Source of the DNA: a virus
IMG/VR virus record: IMGVR_UViG_3300027734_000048
Span: 52,567-116,566 of that record
Length of the DNA: 64,000 bases
Reading direction: 5' to 3' (one strand)
Shown here: piece by piece, positions 35,336 to 42,883 of the stretch
Numbering within the stretch: position 1 is the first letter of the stretch
Layout of the letters: every line of letters begins with the position of its first letter
Position numbers and translations under genes: made by a program
The notes under the pieces: model-generated
Databases searched by the model: none
Told to the model about the DNA's origin: nothing
The model's input: only the letters and a program-made list of their open reading frames with translations

Positions 35336-37462
35336 TTATTGACTAATATACATTCCGTTTAAACGGAAAGTTGTTGATGTTGTCATATTTGCTGGATGTT
35401 GTTTTGTTAATGGTTCCCAAGTATTTGGTGTTCCATTTCCATTAGATAAACAATACATAACTCCAATTGAATTTGATCCAGCAGTTACCTTACCACCAAT
35501 TTCATATATAGTTCCAGCGATTGTACATTGACCGAAAAGGAATCCATCATATGCTGCATTTACTGGCAATGTCAAAAAGTATTGAATTCCATTTTGACCA
35601 AAGTTAGTAACTGTTGCTAAGTTAACATCAATACTTACATTAATCATTTTTCCATTTGGAATATACCGTGCAGTTGTTGGTGTTCCTGAGTATGCAAGGT
35701 TGGTTGATGAAAGAGTTGAGGTATATGATGTTACCGCTCCTGCAAGACCTGCAGGCCCTGTATCTCCAGTATCACCTTTTACTCCTTGAGGTCCTTGTGT
35801 TCCCGTGTCACCTTTTGGTCCTGTTAAACCTGTATCACCTTTGTCACCTTTTGCACCATTAGTACCATTTGTTCCATTAGTACCTGCTGCACCAGTTAAA
35901 CCTGTGTCACCTTTAAGACCTGTTAATCCAGTATCACCCTTATCACCTTTTAATCCTTGTGGACCTTGAATTCCTTGCGGTCCTTGCAAATCTCCAGAAT
36001 CAAACCATCCTGATGAACCATATACCATTAAAGATCCATCACTTAAAAGTATGTAGGCATCTCCTAATGTTCCAGCACTTGATCCTGCTCCTGCATTGAA
36101 TGCAGTTAGGTTTGCATAACTTCCAAGAACTGTAAATGAATTTCCTGCTGGTCCTTGAACCCCTTGTGGACCTTGAATTCCTTGCTCACCCTGAAGTAGT
36201 TCTGGTTTATTAAGAATTTCAGAAAGACCAGATGTTGAATTCCAGTCAGCATTAACTTGTGGAACTGCAGCGGTAGTCTGAGTTGTATTATCACTAAAAG
36301 TTAAGTTAGTAACTTCAAGATTAGGCAACTGTGCTTGTGCAATACCGTTGATAAAGAAAACACCATTATCAATTCCCATAGTTGCATTTGTTCCTAAACT
36401 CTGGTCAATAATATTAATTGTATTTGGGCCTAAATAAACATCTGCCCAACGATGGTCAACTGTTCCAAGTGTATAAAAATTTGTTGTAGTTGGAACAATG
36501 TTACTTGCTACATTTAAAAAGTCTAGTGGATCTCCATTAAGACCTGGCTCACCCTGAATTCCTTGATCACCTTTTTCTGCAATAGGTGTCCATGATGCAT
36601 TTACAGAGCCTACTGTTGGAGGGTATCCAGGATTAAGTGGATTACCAGTTCTTACATATGTTCCGCCGTTATAATAAACAGCAATTCCTAAGTTATATGA
36701 AACACCATTGTCGTATGCACCTACAAGAGTAAATGGACTTGCTCCATTTTCCCCTGCTGGTCCTTGAGGTAAAACAAAATGTTCGTTATCATCAATTACC
36801 CATCCAGTTAAAGAAGCAGGGTTTTCACGAACTACATAAATTTTATTTGGGTTTTCATTATCCTTTACAAAAGCCCACCAATCTCCTACTGCTAATCCCA
36901 TTGGACCACCTTGATATACTGCAAGAAATTCATCTACACTATTCCATGTACCAAGAAAATATGAAGATGCTCCATTTGTACCATCTGCACCTTTAGGAAT
37001 CCATACTTCCCATTGTCCATTAACTTCATAATTAATTGGATCACCAAGTTGTCCACTTGCTTTTGCAAGATATAGTTGTCCATCTGATCCTCTAACTACT
37101 GCAATGTTTGGAAGATATCCAGACTGTGAATTGTAATTTCCTAAATAGTAAATACCAAATGGATCTCCAGCAGCACCTTGTGCACCAGAATCTCCAGGTT
37201 CTCCCTTTGCTGCTAATATATTCCAGTAGTTAGAATCAGTTGGAAGTGGAAAACTTCCACCATTTGCAACTTTAATATATGAAGAACCTTCATATGAAAC
37301 TACATAGTTTAATGGATATGTTGTTCCTGCATCAAACTCTGCAGACCATAAAAAAGAAATACCATCTTCTCCATTGGCACCTGCTGGTCCCTGTGGACCA
37401 GTTGCTCCTGGTGCTCCTGGTGTACCGTCTCCGCTACCACCTATTGTAGTAAAACGTGCCAC
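35336..37462 (-). CDS. Large multi-segment collagen-like tail fibre
   Basis: A 708-residue protein with several Gly-X-Y stretches: residues ~13-34 (GTPGAPGATGPQGPAG), ~295-310, ~428-442, and a long one at ~495-580 (GPQGIQGPQGLKGDKGD... GPKGDTGTQGPQGVKGDTG). Beta-rich carbohydrate-binding-like modules separate them (AVYYNGGTYVRTGNP...). The C-terminal ~130 residues are a beta cap (TTARYIPNGKMINVSIDV...TFRLNGMYIS). It overlaps the upstream small gene by 1 nt. Probable main side or tip fibre. Confidence 0.87.
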   Translation of the reverse strand: MARFTTIGGSGDGTPGAPGATGPQGPAGANGEDGISFLWSAEFDAGTTYPLNYVVSYEGSSYIKVANGGSFPLPTDSNYWNILAAKGEPGDSGAQGAAGDPFGIYYLGNYNSQSGYLPNIAVVRGSDGQLYLAKASGQLGDPINYEVNGQWEVWIPKGADGTNGASSYFLGTWNSVDEFLAVYQGGPMGLAVGDWWAFVKDNENPNKIYVVRENPASLTGWVIDDNEHFVLPQGPAGENGASPFTLVGAYDNGVSYNLGIAVYYNGGTYVRTGNPLNPGYPPTVGSVNASWTPIAEKGDQGIQGEPGLNGDPLDFLNVASNIVPTTTNFYTLGTVDHRWADVYLGPNTINIIDQSLGTNATMGIDNGVFFINGIAQAQLPNLEVTNLTFSDNTTQTTAAVPQVNADWNSTSGLSEILNKPELLQGEQGIQGPQGVQGPAGNSFTVLGSYANLTAFNAGAGSSAGTLGDAYILLSDGSLMVYGSSGWFDSGDLQGPQGIQGPQGLKGDKGDTGLTGLKGDTGLTGAAGTNGTNGTNGAKGDKGDTGLTGPKGDTGTQGPQGVKGDTGDTGPAGLAGAVTSYTSTLSSTNLAYSGTPTTARYIPNGKMINVSIDVNLATVTNFGQNGIQYFLTLPVNAAYDGFLFGQCTIAGTIYEIGGKVTAGSNSIGVMYCLSNGNGTPNTWEPLTKQHPANMTTSTTFRLNGMYISQ

Positions 37463-37743
37463 TAGTTACCTGTCTCTAGTCCAGTTTTTAAAACTGAAAC
37501 TTTTGAAGTATCAATATTTGAAATTGCATAAAGTGCATCTTGTCCAGGTAGTTCAATTGAAAATGCAGAACCTGGAGCAATTCTAAATCCATAATCAGAT
37601 GATGTTACACCTTCTCCACCAATATAAACATATGCTGATTCATCTGTATTTTGAATAGTAATATCCATGCCAGAGTGCACTCCGTTTGGAGTTAGGCGGG
37701 TAGCAGAAGTGCTGCTAAGTGTTGTAAGGGCGTGAGTTGTCAT
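37462..37743 (-). CDS. Small virion-associated protein
   Basis: A 93-residue beta-rich protein: TRLTPNGVHSGMDITIQNTDESAYVYIGGEGVTSSDYGFRI and PGSAFSIELPGQDALYAIS. This is a pattern of small phage decoration or fibre-base proteins. Leaderless pattern: TATAAT, 6 nt, ATG. Confidence 0.72.
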   Translation of the reverse strand: MTTHALTTLSSTSATRLTPNGVHSGMDITIQNTDESAYVYIGGEGVTSSDYGFRIAPGSAFSIELPGQDALYAISNIDTSKVSVLKTGLETGN

Positions 37744-37758
37744 GTATAGATTATATCA

Positions 37759-37845
37759 CTACTTATTTACTTTAAAAGATTTACCATCTACACGTATTAC
37801 AGGCGGAAGTTCTGGTCTTGGTATACTGACTTTAACAACTGCCAT
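37759..37845 (-). CDS. 28-residue peptide in tail operon
   Basis: MAVVKVSIPRPELPPVIRVD... with a Lys-rich end. Its ATG overlaps the TAA of the BppU-like gene (TAATG) and it ends 15 nt before the next start, consistent with a real but tiny gene. Confidence 0.5.
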   Translation of the reverse strand: MAVVKVSIPRPELPPVIRVDGKSFKVNK

Positions 37846-38222
37846 TAAAGTGCTCCAGAGACATCACCAATGACCTTTATGGTTCCAATTACGGGAGTCC
37901 ATACGACGGTATCAATTGTAACTTCTAGATCAAATGTTAATTCTGCAATAGCAGAGCCATAACCAGTTCCCCAGTATTGAGTTACATCAGAAGATGCTTT
38001 AACATCTACATAACCACTATGTGTCACTACCTCTAGTTCATCAATAATGTCACCCTTTGGATCATAGGCACTTGCCCTATATGTCCAAGTAGAGGTGTTA
38101 AAATATGTTTCTTCGTCATTATCTAAAAATTCAACTCTAAGGGAAGCAGAGTCTCCTCTAACAACATTCCACTTGATCTTTACTGGATCAGCACCAAAAA
38201 TATCAGGTCCACACATAGTCAT
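37845..38222 (-). CDS. BppU-like baseplate or tail domain protein (copy 3)
   Basis: A 125-residue beta-sandwich protein with KWNVVRGDSASLRVEFLDNDEETYF...YRASAYDPKG, close in pattern to copy 1 (27831-28229). Leaderless start: TATAAT, 7 nt, ATG; a second ATG follows two codons later. It is the first gene after terminator 38246-38300. Confidence 0.7.
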   Translation of the reverse strand: MTMCGPDIFGADPVKIKWNVVRGDSASLRVEFLDNDEETYFNTSTWTYRASAYDPKGDIIDELEVVTHSGYVDVKASSDVTQYWGTGYGSAIAELTFDLEVTIDTVVWTPVIGTIKVIGDVSGAL

Positions 38223-38245
38223 AAGTTTGATTATACCATTAAATT

Positions 38246-38300
38246 AAAAAAGATACTCAGGATAGGTGGGTATGAAGAGACTATCCTAAGTATCTTTATA
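38246..38300. terminator. Long hairpin terminator downstream of holin-like gene
   Basis: A 14-nt stem GATACTCAGGATAG/CTATCCTAAGTATC (one mismatch) with a 15-nt loop, bounded by A- and T-runs. The rest of the 38223-38518 gap is AT-rich with no gene seen; it holds AATGTCC and TTGTCAGG motifs. Confidence 0.85.
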
Positions 38301-38518
38301 AAATTATATCATATCAGTATAAGTTGGACATATAAAATATCATGTTATAAAAGTTATCAAATCGTTATAATTAAGAATGTCCATTTTGTCAGGTTATAGA
38401 ATAGTTTGTCAGGAATAGCGATAGTGTATACTTTAATATATATAAGAGAAAAGAACTATCTTTAAAGTTTAATATTTATATATCTTATATATTATATATA
38501 GCAAATAGGCAAATTAGG

Positions 38519-38806
38519 TTAATTGGATTTTTTAGCAATATAGTCTAACAATATATCATACATATGATCAAGTTTCTGCTTTTGCTCTTCACGAATTTTA
38601 CAATCTGCTTCTTGTTGTTTTTTGATTGATTTTATTTCGTCACGCATTGAAGATCCGCCGTTAGTTTTAGTTTCGGAGCGAATATCATTTACTGCTTCTT
38701 GTATTGGGGAGATTTGGATTTTAATATACCATCGTATTCCGCCGAGAACAACTCCGCCGATGCTAAGTATTGTAAGTATAAATCCAGCCCAGTCTTGAGT
38801 GCTCAT
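38519..38806 (-). CDS. Holin-like membrane protein
   Basis: A 95-residue protein. One transmembrane helix (residues ~7-28, GFILTILSIGGVVLGGIRWYI), then a coiled coil with many Glu/Lys (RDEIKSIKKQQEADCKIREEQ). This layout is that of single-pass actinophage holins or holin-like proteins. Start at 38806 (MSTQDW) because a TATAAT box lies 9 nt upstream and no ribosome site exists for the upstream ATG at 38824. It is ~9 kb from the lysin. Confidence 0.68.
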   Translation of the reverse strand: MSTQDWAGFILTILSIGGVVLGGIRWYIKIQISPIQEAVNDIRSETKTNGGSSMRDEIKSIKKQQEADCKIREEQKQKLDHMYDILLDYIAKKSN

Positions 38807-38946
38807 AACTATATTATTATACATAGCGTTTTTTATTTTTTGAAACGGTATTTAAGTCGTCGGCGAAATAGAAGTACTCCAAACCACCTTATGCTTAACA
38901 ATGCTAAACATTGGCAACTATAAGCAAGTTATGGTATTATAGACAT

Positions 38947-39147
38947 ATGTCTGACGATGTAAAATTTACTGATTTATTTAATCCTAACCAACCTAGAAGT
39001 GATAAAGAGTTAATTGAGTTTAGACTTGAAATTTGTAACACATGTGTATATTTTAATAAAAAAATGGTAAAATGTAAGAAGTGCGGATGTTTTATGAAAT
39101 TAAAGTCAACTTTAAAACAAGCAAAATGTCCAATAGGAAAGTGGTGA
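38947..39147 (+). CDS. Zinc-ribbon protein paired with oxygenase (copy 2)
   Basis: A 66-residue protein. C-terminal CNTCVYFNKKMVKCKKCGCFM...AKCPIGKW is nearly the same as in 30712-30951. Leaderless pattern: TATTAT, exactly 6 nt, ATG. It is followed after 3 nt by a 2OG oxygenase, repeating the pairing seen at 30.7 kb. It likely binds one zinc ion through CxxC and CxxCxC. Confidence 0.8.
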   Translation: MSDDVKFTDLFNPNQPRSDKELIEFRLEICNTCVYFNKKMVKCKKCGCFMKLKSTLKQAKCPIGKW

Positions 39148-39150
39148 TTT

Positions 39151-39750
39151 ATGAAATGGTTAGATGATGTAGTTCCAAGACGCCTGGATAATTTTTTCAC
39201 CCAAGAACAAATGGATCAAGCCTATAGGTATGTTAGACAAATGGAAAAACCAAAAGCATCTGAACATACTGGATATTTTTCATCTTATATTTTTTATCCA
39301 GAAAACATACAAAAAGAATTATTTGCAATTGTTGATAAATATGCTGAAGATGAAGGTGTTGATTTTAAATCAACTAGTCTTCAAACCCATATAGGTAGAT
39401 ATACGCTAGATACTGGGTTTAAACCAAAGTTAACACCACACACCGACTATGGTCTTGAGTTTCATAGTATTACTATAAGTGTTTTGTTAAAAAAGAATAT
39501 TGAATGGCCTATTGGAGTTAATTTAGATAGTTGGCTTTTGAATCCTGGAGATGCCGTGATTTTTTCTGGCACAACCCAAGTTCATTGGAGACCTGCAATT
39601 GATTTTAAAGAAGGTGATTTTGTAGAATCTTTGATCATTCAAGTTACAGATCAAAGACAAAGAAAAACCAATGAAGATCAAGGCCTACAACAGAAAAAAT
39701 TGCTAAACTTTTATAACCAACTATTTGCTGATGGAAGATTGGTTATATGA
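39151..39750 (+). CDS. 2OG-Fe(II) oxygenase-like protein
   Basis: A 199-residue protein. LTPHTDYGLEFHSITISVLL gives His97-x-Asp99, and NPGDAVIFSGTTQVHWRPAI gives His145, a clear double-stranded beta-helix iron site. The 2OG-binding residue is not obvious. It is more distant from the two P4H-like enzymes. It overlaps the next gene by 4 nt (ATGA) and follows the zinc-ribbon gene. Confidence 0.8.
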   Translation: MKWLDDVVPRRLDNFFTQEQMDQAYRYVRQMEKPKASEHTGYFSSYIFYPENIQKELFAIVDKYAEDEGVDFKSTSLQTHIGRYTLDTGFKPKLTPHTDYGLEFHSITISVLLKKNIEWPIGVNLDSWLLNPGDAVIFSGTTQVHWRPAIDFKEGDFVESLIIQVTDQRQRKTNEDQGLQQKKLLNFYNQLFADGRLVI

Positions 39751-39938
39751 GTAAAGAAGATGTAATAAAGTTGATGTCTGATGTAGTTGAAAAAGAAAAC
39801 ATTAAGATGGCTCAACATAGTAATGTCTCAGCCGAAATGATTGATGAGTATGTCAAACAATCTAGGCCAATGTTAGATCATTTAAATGAAAAAATATATG
39901 ATGTACTTTTAAATGTTGGAATTATTAACAATGGCTGA
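39747..39938 (+). CDS. Small helical protein
   Basis: A 63-residue protein, predicted all-helical and amphipathic (VIKLMSDVVEKENIKMAQ...MLDHLNEKIYDVLL). Not recognised. ATGA overlap with the oxygenase; its end overlaps the next start by 8 nt. Confidence 0.7.
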   Translation: MSKEDVIKLMSDVVEKENIKMAQHSNVSAEMIDEYVKQSRPMLDHLNEKIYDVLLNVGIINNG

Positions 39939-40656
39939 TGACTTTATTACAATTTACTATTGCACGGATCTTTATGTTAAAAATGAAAAGTCTTATATAC
40001 TAAGCAAAATGTTTTCAGATTTAATTAATGAAAAAGATCAGAATAAAAATACTGGTTCATTTTTGTCATGTCCTGCTGTAGGACCACATTTTAAAAAGAC
40101 AATTGTTGCAAATAGTACAAAATACTCAGAGCATATGATTGAAGGAGATAGGATACGTCCTTTAGGTCATGATCCATATCATGTAAAAAATGTAAGACCA
40201 AGAACACTTGGTATGGGGGCTACGTTTGAGTATCAAAGCCTTAGTATATTTTTTGCAGATTCACCACTAGAGACATTGTTTACATCTCCGTATTTTCATA
40301 AGGCTGGATATACTCAGTATGCAAGTTTAGTCCCTGGAAAATTTGACATAGGTAGATGGTTTAGACCTTTTAATTTTGAAGTCCAGTCTTGGATAGAAGA
40401 AGGAAAGATTATTATAAAAAAGGGTGAGCCACTTTTCTATATAAATTTTCTTACCGATAAAAAAATTGTTATGAAAGAGTTTAAGTACAATCACAAGTTT
40501 GCTGATTTTGCAGAATCACTTATCAAAACATCTTCTTTTCTTAAAGGAGAAGGTTTAGAAGGTCGATATGAGATTTTTAGCAAAAGTGATATTAGAACTA
40601 AGATTATGGAAGAGATCAAGAATAATTTATTGGATACGCCAGATATAATACTATAA
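39931..40656 (+). CDS. DUF6065-related protein
   Basis: A 241-residue protein. FLSCPAVGPHFKKT, a Tyr-x-Ser-rich centre, LVPGKFDIGRWFRPFNFEVQSW and IIKKGEPLFYINFLTDKKI follow the same order as in the DUF6065-like protein at 19296-20030 (CMAFLDI..., IIDTDSF, IKQGTPLVQVIPF), so I infer a distant family link. Function unknown. Both copies sit next to a 2OG oxygenase. Start at 39931 overlapping the previous gene. Confidence 0.68.
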   Translation: MADDFITIYYCTDLYVKNEKSYILSKMFSDLINEKDQNKNTGSFLSCPAVGPHFKKTIVANSTKYSEHMIEGDRIRPLGHDPYHVKNVRPRTLGMGATFEYQSLSIFFADSPLETLFTSPYFHKAGYTQYASLVPGKFDIGRWFRPFNFEVQSWIEEGKIIIKKGEPLFYINFLTDKKIVMKEFKYNHKFADFAESLIKTSSFLKGEGLEGRYEIFSKSDIRTKIMEEIKNNLLDTPDIIL

Positions 40657-40829
40657 TGAAGAAACATGAAGATAAGGCTTGGCTTGAAGAACAATATGTG
40701 GATCATGAGAAATCCTTAGATACCCTCGCACAAATGTGTAATGTAGATAAGAAAGTTATTATTCAAGCATTAAACGATTTTAGGATATACCGTAAATATG
40801 ATCATACCAAACACCCTAAGCGTTGGTAG
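40656..40829 (+). CDS. Small putative helix-turn-helix protein
   Basis: A 57-residue protein. DTLAQMCNVDKKVIIQALNDFRIYRK reads as a helix-turn-helix with a recognition helix. Basic ends. TAATG coupling to the previous gene. Tail-to-tail overlap of 14 bp with the minus-strand gene at 40816-41010. It could be a DNA-binding regulator. Confidence 0.6.
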   Translation: MKKHEDKAWLEEQYVDHEKSLDTLAQMCNVDKKVIIQALNDFRIYRKYDHTKHPKRW

Positions 40830-41010
40830 AGCAAGTACAGTTATCGCAGCACTCTTCTTTAAACATTTTTAGTGCCAAACCATCATTTTCTGGTCTTCCC
40901 AAATCATTCCAAAATATTTCCCTACCCATGTTATCTGTATCAGATATAGGTTTTGACTCAAACTGAAACTCTGGATCCCAGGCGTTTTCCAAATTGTCTA
41001 ATATTCCCAT
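40816..41010 (-). CDS. Small acidic protein with C-terminal Cys cluster
   Basis: A 64-residue protein, MGILDNLENAWDPEFQ..., ending EECCDNCTCSTN (CCxxCxC, possible metal site). Start at 41010 because TATAAT lies 6 nt before it (leaderless); the upstream ATG has no signal. Function unknown. Confidence 0.7.
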   Translation of the reverse strand: MGILDNLENAWDPEFQFESKPISDTDNMGREIFWNDLGRPENDGLALKMFKEECCDNCTCSTNA

Positions 41011-41099
41011 GTTTTTATTATACCGCAAATCTGAAAAATTTTAAAAATTGACTTTTACCAAAATCTGAATATTTTTACCAAATGTATGATACATGATCT

Positions 41100-41128
41100 A
41101 AAAAAAAACACACCAAAAATATAGTGTG
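41100..41128 (-). terminator. Terminator of the 41.2-41.5 kb minus-strand operon
   Basis: Minus-strand stem CACAC/GTGTG with a 10-nt loop followed by nine T. It lies ~60 nt past the small cysteine gene. Confidence 0.75.
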
Positions 41129-41187
41129 CACATAATAAGAGTGCTAACTATACTAGTGGGTGCTTAGTATTTTATAGTACTACCCGC

Positions 41188-41286
41188 TTAGTTTTTAATG
41201 CAAGCACATGATTGAATTTTAATCTCTGTACCATTGAAATTAACGATTGCTAATGTATCGCATGAATCACATAAAAAGAGTTGCAT
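41188..41286 (-). CDS. 32-residue zinc-binding-type peptide
   Basis: MQLFLCDSCDTLAIV...SCACIKN, a CxxC plus CxC arrangement. TAATG coupling with the upstream gene supports it. Function unknown. Confidence 0.6.
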   Translation of the reverse strand: MQLFLCDSCDTLAIVNFNGTEIKIQSCACIKN

Positions 41287-41501
41287 TAGTTGCACTCCTC
41301 ACATGGACACCATGGGAACTCTCGTTCCTGCTTAATGCGATTAGCAAGAGCCTGAACCTTTTGATAAGTTTCAGCACTAGCACCTCTAAAAGAGATGAGA
41401 TGACCATCAGCCATCATTTGTGCAGCGACTTGAATTCGCTCATCTAGTGTTAGATGTCCGTACTTAGCGGACTTGATTGTATTTTTATCTAGTGTATTCA
41501 T
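41286..41501 (-). CDS. Small protein with C-terminal Cys motif
   Basis: A 71-residue protein. Helical with LTLDERIQVAAQMMADGHLISF and a CPCEEC end. An AAGG-type site is ~9 nt upstream. It is transcribed from the promoter at 41662-41690 through a ~150-nt leader. Function unknown. Confidence 0.7.
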   Translation of the reverse strand: MNTLDKNTIKSAKYGHLTLDERIQVAAQMMADGHLISFRGASAETYQKVQALANRIKQEREFPWCPCEECN

Positions 41502-41504
41502 TTA

Positions 41505-41660
41505 ATGAGTACCTTTCTTTTAATGTGTTAGCACTTTGCTAACGCTTTCCTTGCCTAGTGTTATTTGCTCTTATTTGCTACGCTCACCCGATAATCGGTT
41601 TATTTGGTAGGCTCAGAGGCTCAACTAGGATTTACCTTTATTTAATTTTTCTTATAGTAG
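41505..41660 (-). promoter_or_regulatory. Long structured 5' leader
   Basis: About 150 nt between a strong promoter and the first gene on the minus strand. It contains a perfect GTTAGC/GCTAAC hairpin (about 41531-41547), CCTAG/CTAGG inverted segments and the motif TGAGCGTAGCAAATAA, which is nearly repeated twice on the plus strand at 43677-43727. It could be an attenuator or RNA regulator. No coding region is seen from 41502 to 41939. Confidence 0.5.
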
Positions 41661-41661
41661 A

Positions 41662-41690
41662 ATACTATCACACAATACCCCAAAAGTCAA
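41662..41690 (-). promoter_or_regulatory. Promoter TTGACT-17-TAGTAT
   Basis: Minus-strand -35 TTGACT (41690-41685), 17-nt spacer, -10 TAGTAT (41667-41662), the same spacing and -10 as plus-strand promoters at 43611 and 46028. It drives the 41.2-41.5 kb genes. Confidence 0.8.
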
Positions 41691-41711
41691 GTCCTAACAC
41701 GGCGTGTCGTA

Positions 41712-41827
41712 TGTGATTTAGACCACAGTACATATAGGACAAATCGGACATTGTGACGTCGAGTTATCCACATGACGCACATCACATTCATAATTGAGCG
41801 TAAGTTATCCACATGACCTACATCACA
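41712..41827. promoter_or_regulatory. Regulatory cassette: Crp-like sites, GACGTC and two DnaA-like boxes
   Basis: TGTGA-N6-CCACA at 41712-41727 (one mismatch), GACGTC at 41755, DnaA-box-like TTATCCACA at 41764-41772 and 41805-41813. CATGA-N6-TCACA occurs twice, at 41771-41786 and 41812-41827, each overlapping a DnaA-like box in the same way. It lies between divergent operons. Confidence 0.7.
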
Positions 41828-41867
41828 ATCCCAAATGTCCGTTTTATGCGTTTTGTACACCCATAAA

Positions 41868-41889
41868 TGTCAGACCCCCCTGCTATACT
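41868..41889 (+). promoter_or_regulatory. TGTCAG-type promoter 1
   Basis: AAATGTCAG, 10 nt, TATACT preceded by TGC (extended -10). No -35 consensus. Drives the 41.94-42.36 kb genes. Confidence 0.8.
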
Positions 41890-41890
41890 T

Positions 41891-41932
41891 ACAGTATAAA
41901 GAAAGTCAATCAAGGTGATTGAACTAGAAAGG
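41891..41932 (+). ncRNA. Hairpin leader A (covaries with leader B)
   Basis: AGTATAAAGAAAG, then stem TCAATC, loop AAGGT, stem GATTGA, then AACTAGAAAGG. The leader at 42493-42532 has the same flanks and loop but a different stem with compensating changes, evidence for a conserved structure just before the ribosome site. Confidence 0.7.
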
Positions 41933-41939
41933 AATTCAA

Positions 41940-42122
41940 ATGAATTCAAATGTAATAAACACAGTATGTGTGTCACATACCCCTAATAAGTCTGCTATCT
42001 CAGACCATAATGATGAGCAATTCACATTTTGTGAAGTTTGCGAAACTAACATTGAGCGTTGGTATAACGATACCGACCCTGAGCGTCTACCTATGTGGAC
42101 AGATTGGAAAGTGTCTAAATAA
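41940..42122 (+). CDS. Small early protein
   Basis: A 60-residue acidic protein with a CEVCETNIERWYND segment (CxxC). Ribosome site AAAGGA in the structured leader. TAATG coupling to the next gene. Function unknown. Confidence 0.75.
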   Translation: MNSNVINTVCVSHTPNKSAISDHNDEQFTFCEVCETNIERWYNDTDPERLPMWTDWKVSK

Positions 42123-42259
42123 TGAATAACATAATTTGTTGCTTTTGCGAAAACACTTATTCCGAAGGAACGCTATTCTGCGTTTCCTGTAATGAGTATA
42201 AAGGTCTAATGACTATAAAAGAATTCAATTCTTACTATGGAGAAAGGATTTATTCATAA
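42122..42259 (+). CDS. 45-residue CxxC protein
   Basis: MNNIICCFCENTYSEGTLFCVSCNEY: CCxxC plus CxxC, a minimal zinc ribbon. Overlaps both neighbours by TAATG. Confidence 0.7.
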   Translation: MNNIICCFCENTYSEGTLFCVSCNEYKGLMTIKEFNSYYGERIYS

Positions 42260-42357
42260 TGAATTTCTATGAAACATTCTTTGTAAGTGGTAACGCACTA
42301 TTCTGGTTCTCTATGATCTGTTTAATAAGTGGATTTTATTTATTCGTAAAAGAATAA
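42259..42357 (+). CDS. 32-residue membrane peptide
   Basis: MNFYETFFVSGNALFWFSMICLISGFYLFVKE: one predicted transmembrane helix (residues ~10-28). Last gene of a three-gene operon. Confidence 0.6.
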   Translation: MNFYETFFVSGNALFWFSMICLISGFYLFVKE

Positions 42358-42389
42358 ATTTAATTCCCTGCAAAAAATGGGACGTCGCC

Positions 42390-42429
42390 TGTGGATAACT
42401 TGTGGATAACTTGTGTGATATTTATCACA
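42390..42429. promoter_or_regulatory. Cassette: two DnaA-like boxes and a perfect Crp-like site
   Basis: GACGTC at 42381, TGTGGATAA at 42390 and 42401 (11 nt apart), then TGTGA-N6-TCACA at 42414-42429. The CCGACACGCC motif follows at 42441. Confidence 0.75.
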
Positions 42430-42467
42430 AAAATACTTTCCCGACACGCCCGAAAAAGGGGTCAAAA

Positions 42468-42489
42468 TGTCAGTGGTAGGTGTTACACT
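42468..42489 (+). promoter_or_regulatory. TGTCAG-type promoter 2
   Basis: AAATGTCAG, 10 nt, TACACT. It is followed by the same AGTATAAAGAAAG leader as promoter 1. Confidence 0.8.
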
Positions 42490-42492
42490 AAT

Positions 42493-42532
42493 AGTATAAA
42501 GAAAGTTGAGAAAGGTTCTCAAACTAGAAAGG
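42493..42532 (+). ncRNA. Hairpin leader B (covaries with leader A)
   Basis: Stem TTGAGA, loop AAGGT, stem TCTCAA in the same context as leader A. Four of six base pairs differ and all stay paired. Confidence 0.7.
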
Positions 42533-42539
42533 TCAGATA

Positions 42540-42713
42540 ATGACAAATAGAATATGGGAAAGTCGTAATGACTACCAAGTTGAAAGTGACGCACAGCGTC
42601 TTGGATATGTAGCCTGTTCAGCAGGTTGTGGCAGAGTAACCGCTTGGTCGCTCTGTGTAATGTGTGGCGGTAACTATACCGAACACAATCTACTAGGAAA
42701 GGTGGTCAAATAA
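42540..42713 (+). CDS. Small zinc-ribbon protein
   Basis: A 57-residue protein with YVACSAGCGRVTAW and LCVMCGGNY, i.e. two Cys pairs (CxxxC and CxxC). AAGG site upstream. TAATG with the next gene. Function unknown. Confidence 0.72.
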   Translation: MTNRIWESRNDYQVESDAQRLGYVACSAGCGRVTAWSLCVMCGGNYTEHNLLGKVVK

Positions 42714-42883
42714 TGACTACACTAAATGAAACACTATTCAGCACAATCGTGCACGAATACCATAATGGTGGTGTTCAATCCTCTTATGGATTAGACGCTT
42801 ACACTAGAAAAGAATTGCTAAAATTCTTATTCAGTAGCAAAGGTTGCTATTGCATAAATTGTATCTCTAAGGAGTCTAAATAA
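42713..42883 (+). CDS. Small early protein with Cys cluster
   Basis: A 56-residue protein; helical, ending CYCINCISKESK (CxCxxC). TAATG overlaps at both ends. Confidence 0.7.
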   Translation: MTTLNETLFSTIVHEYHNGGVQSSYGLDAYTRKELLKFLFSSKGCYCINCISKESK

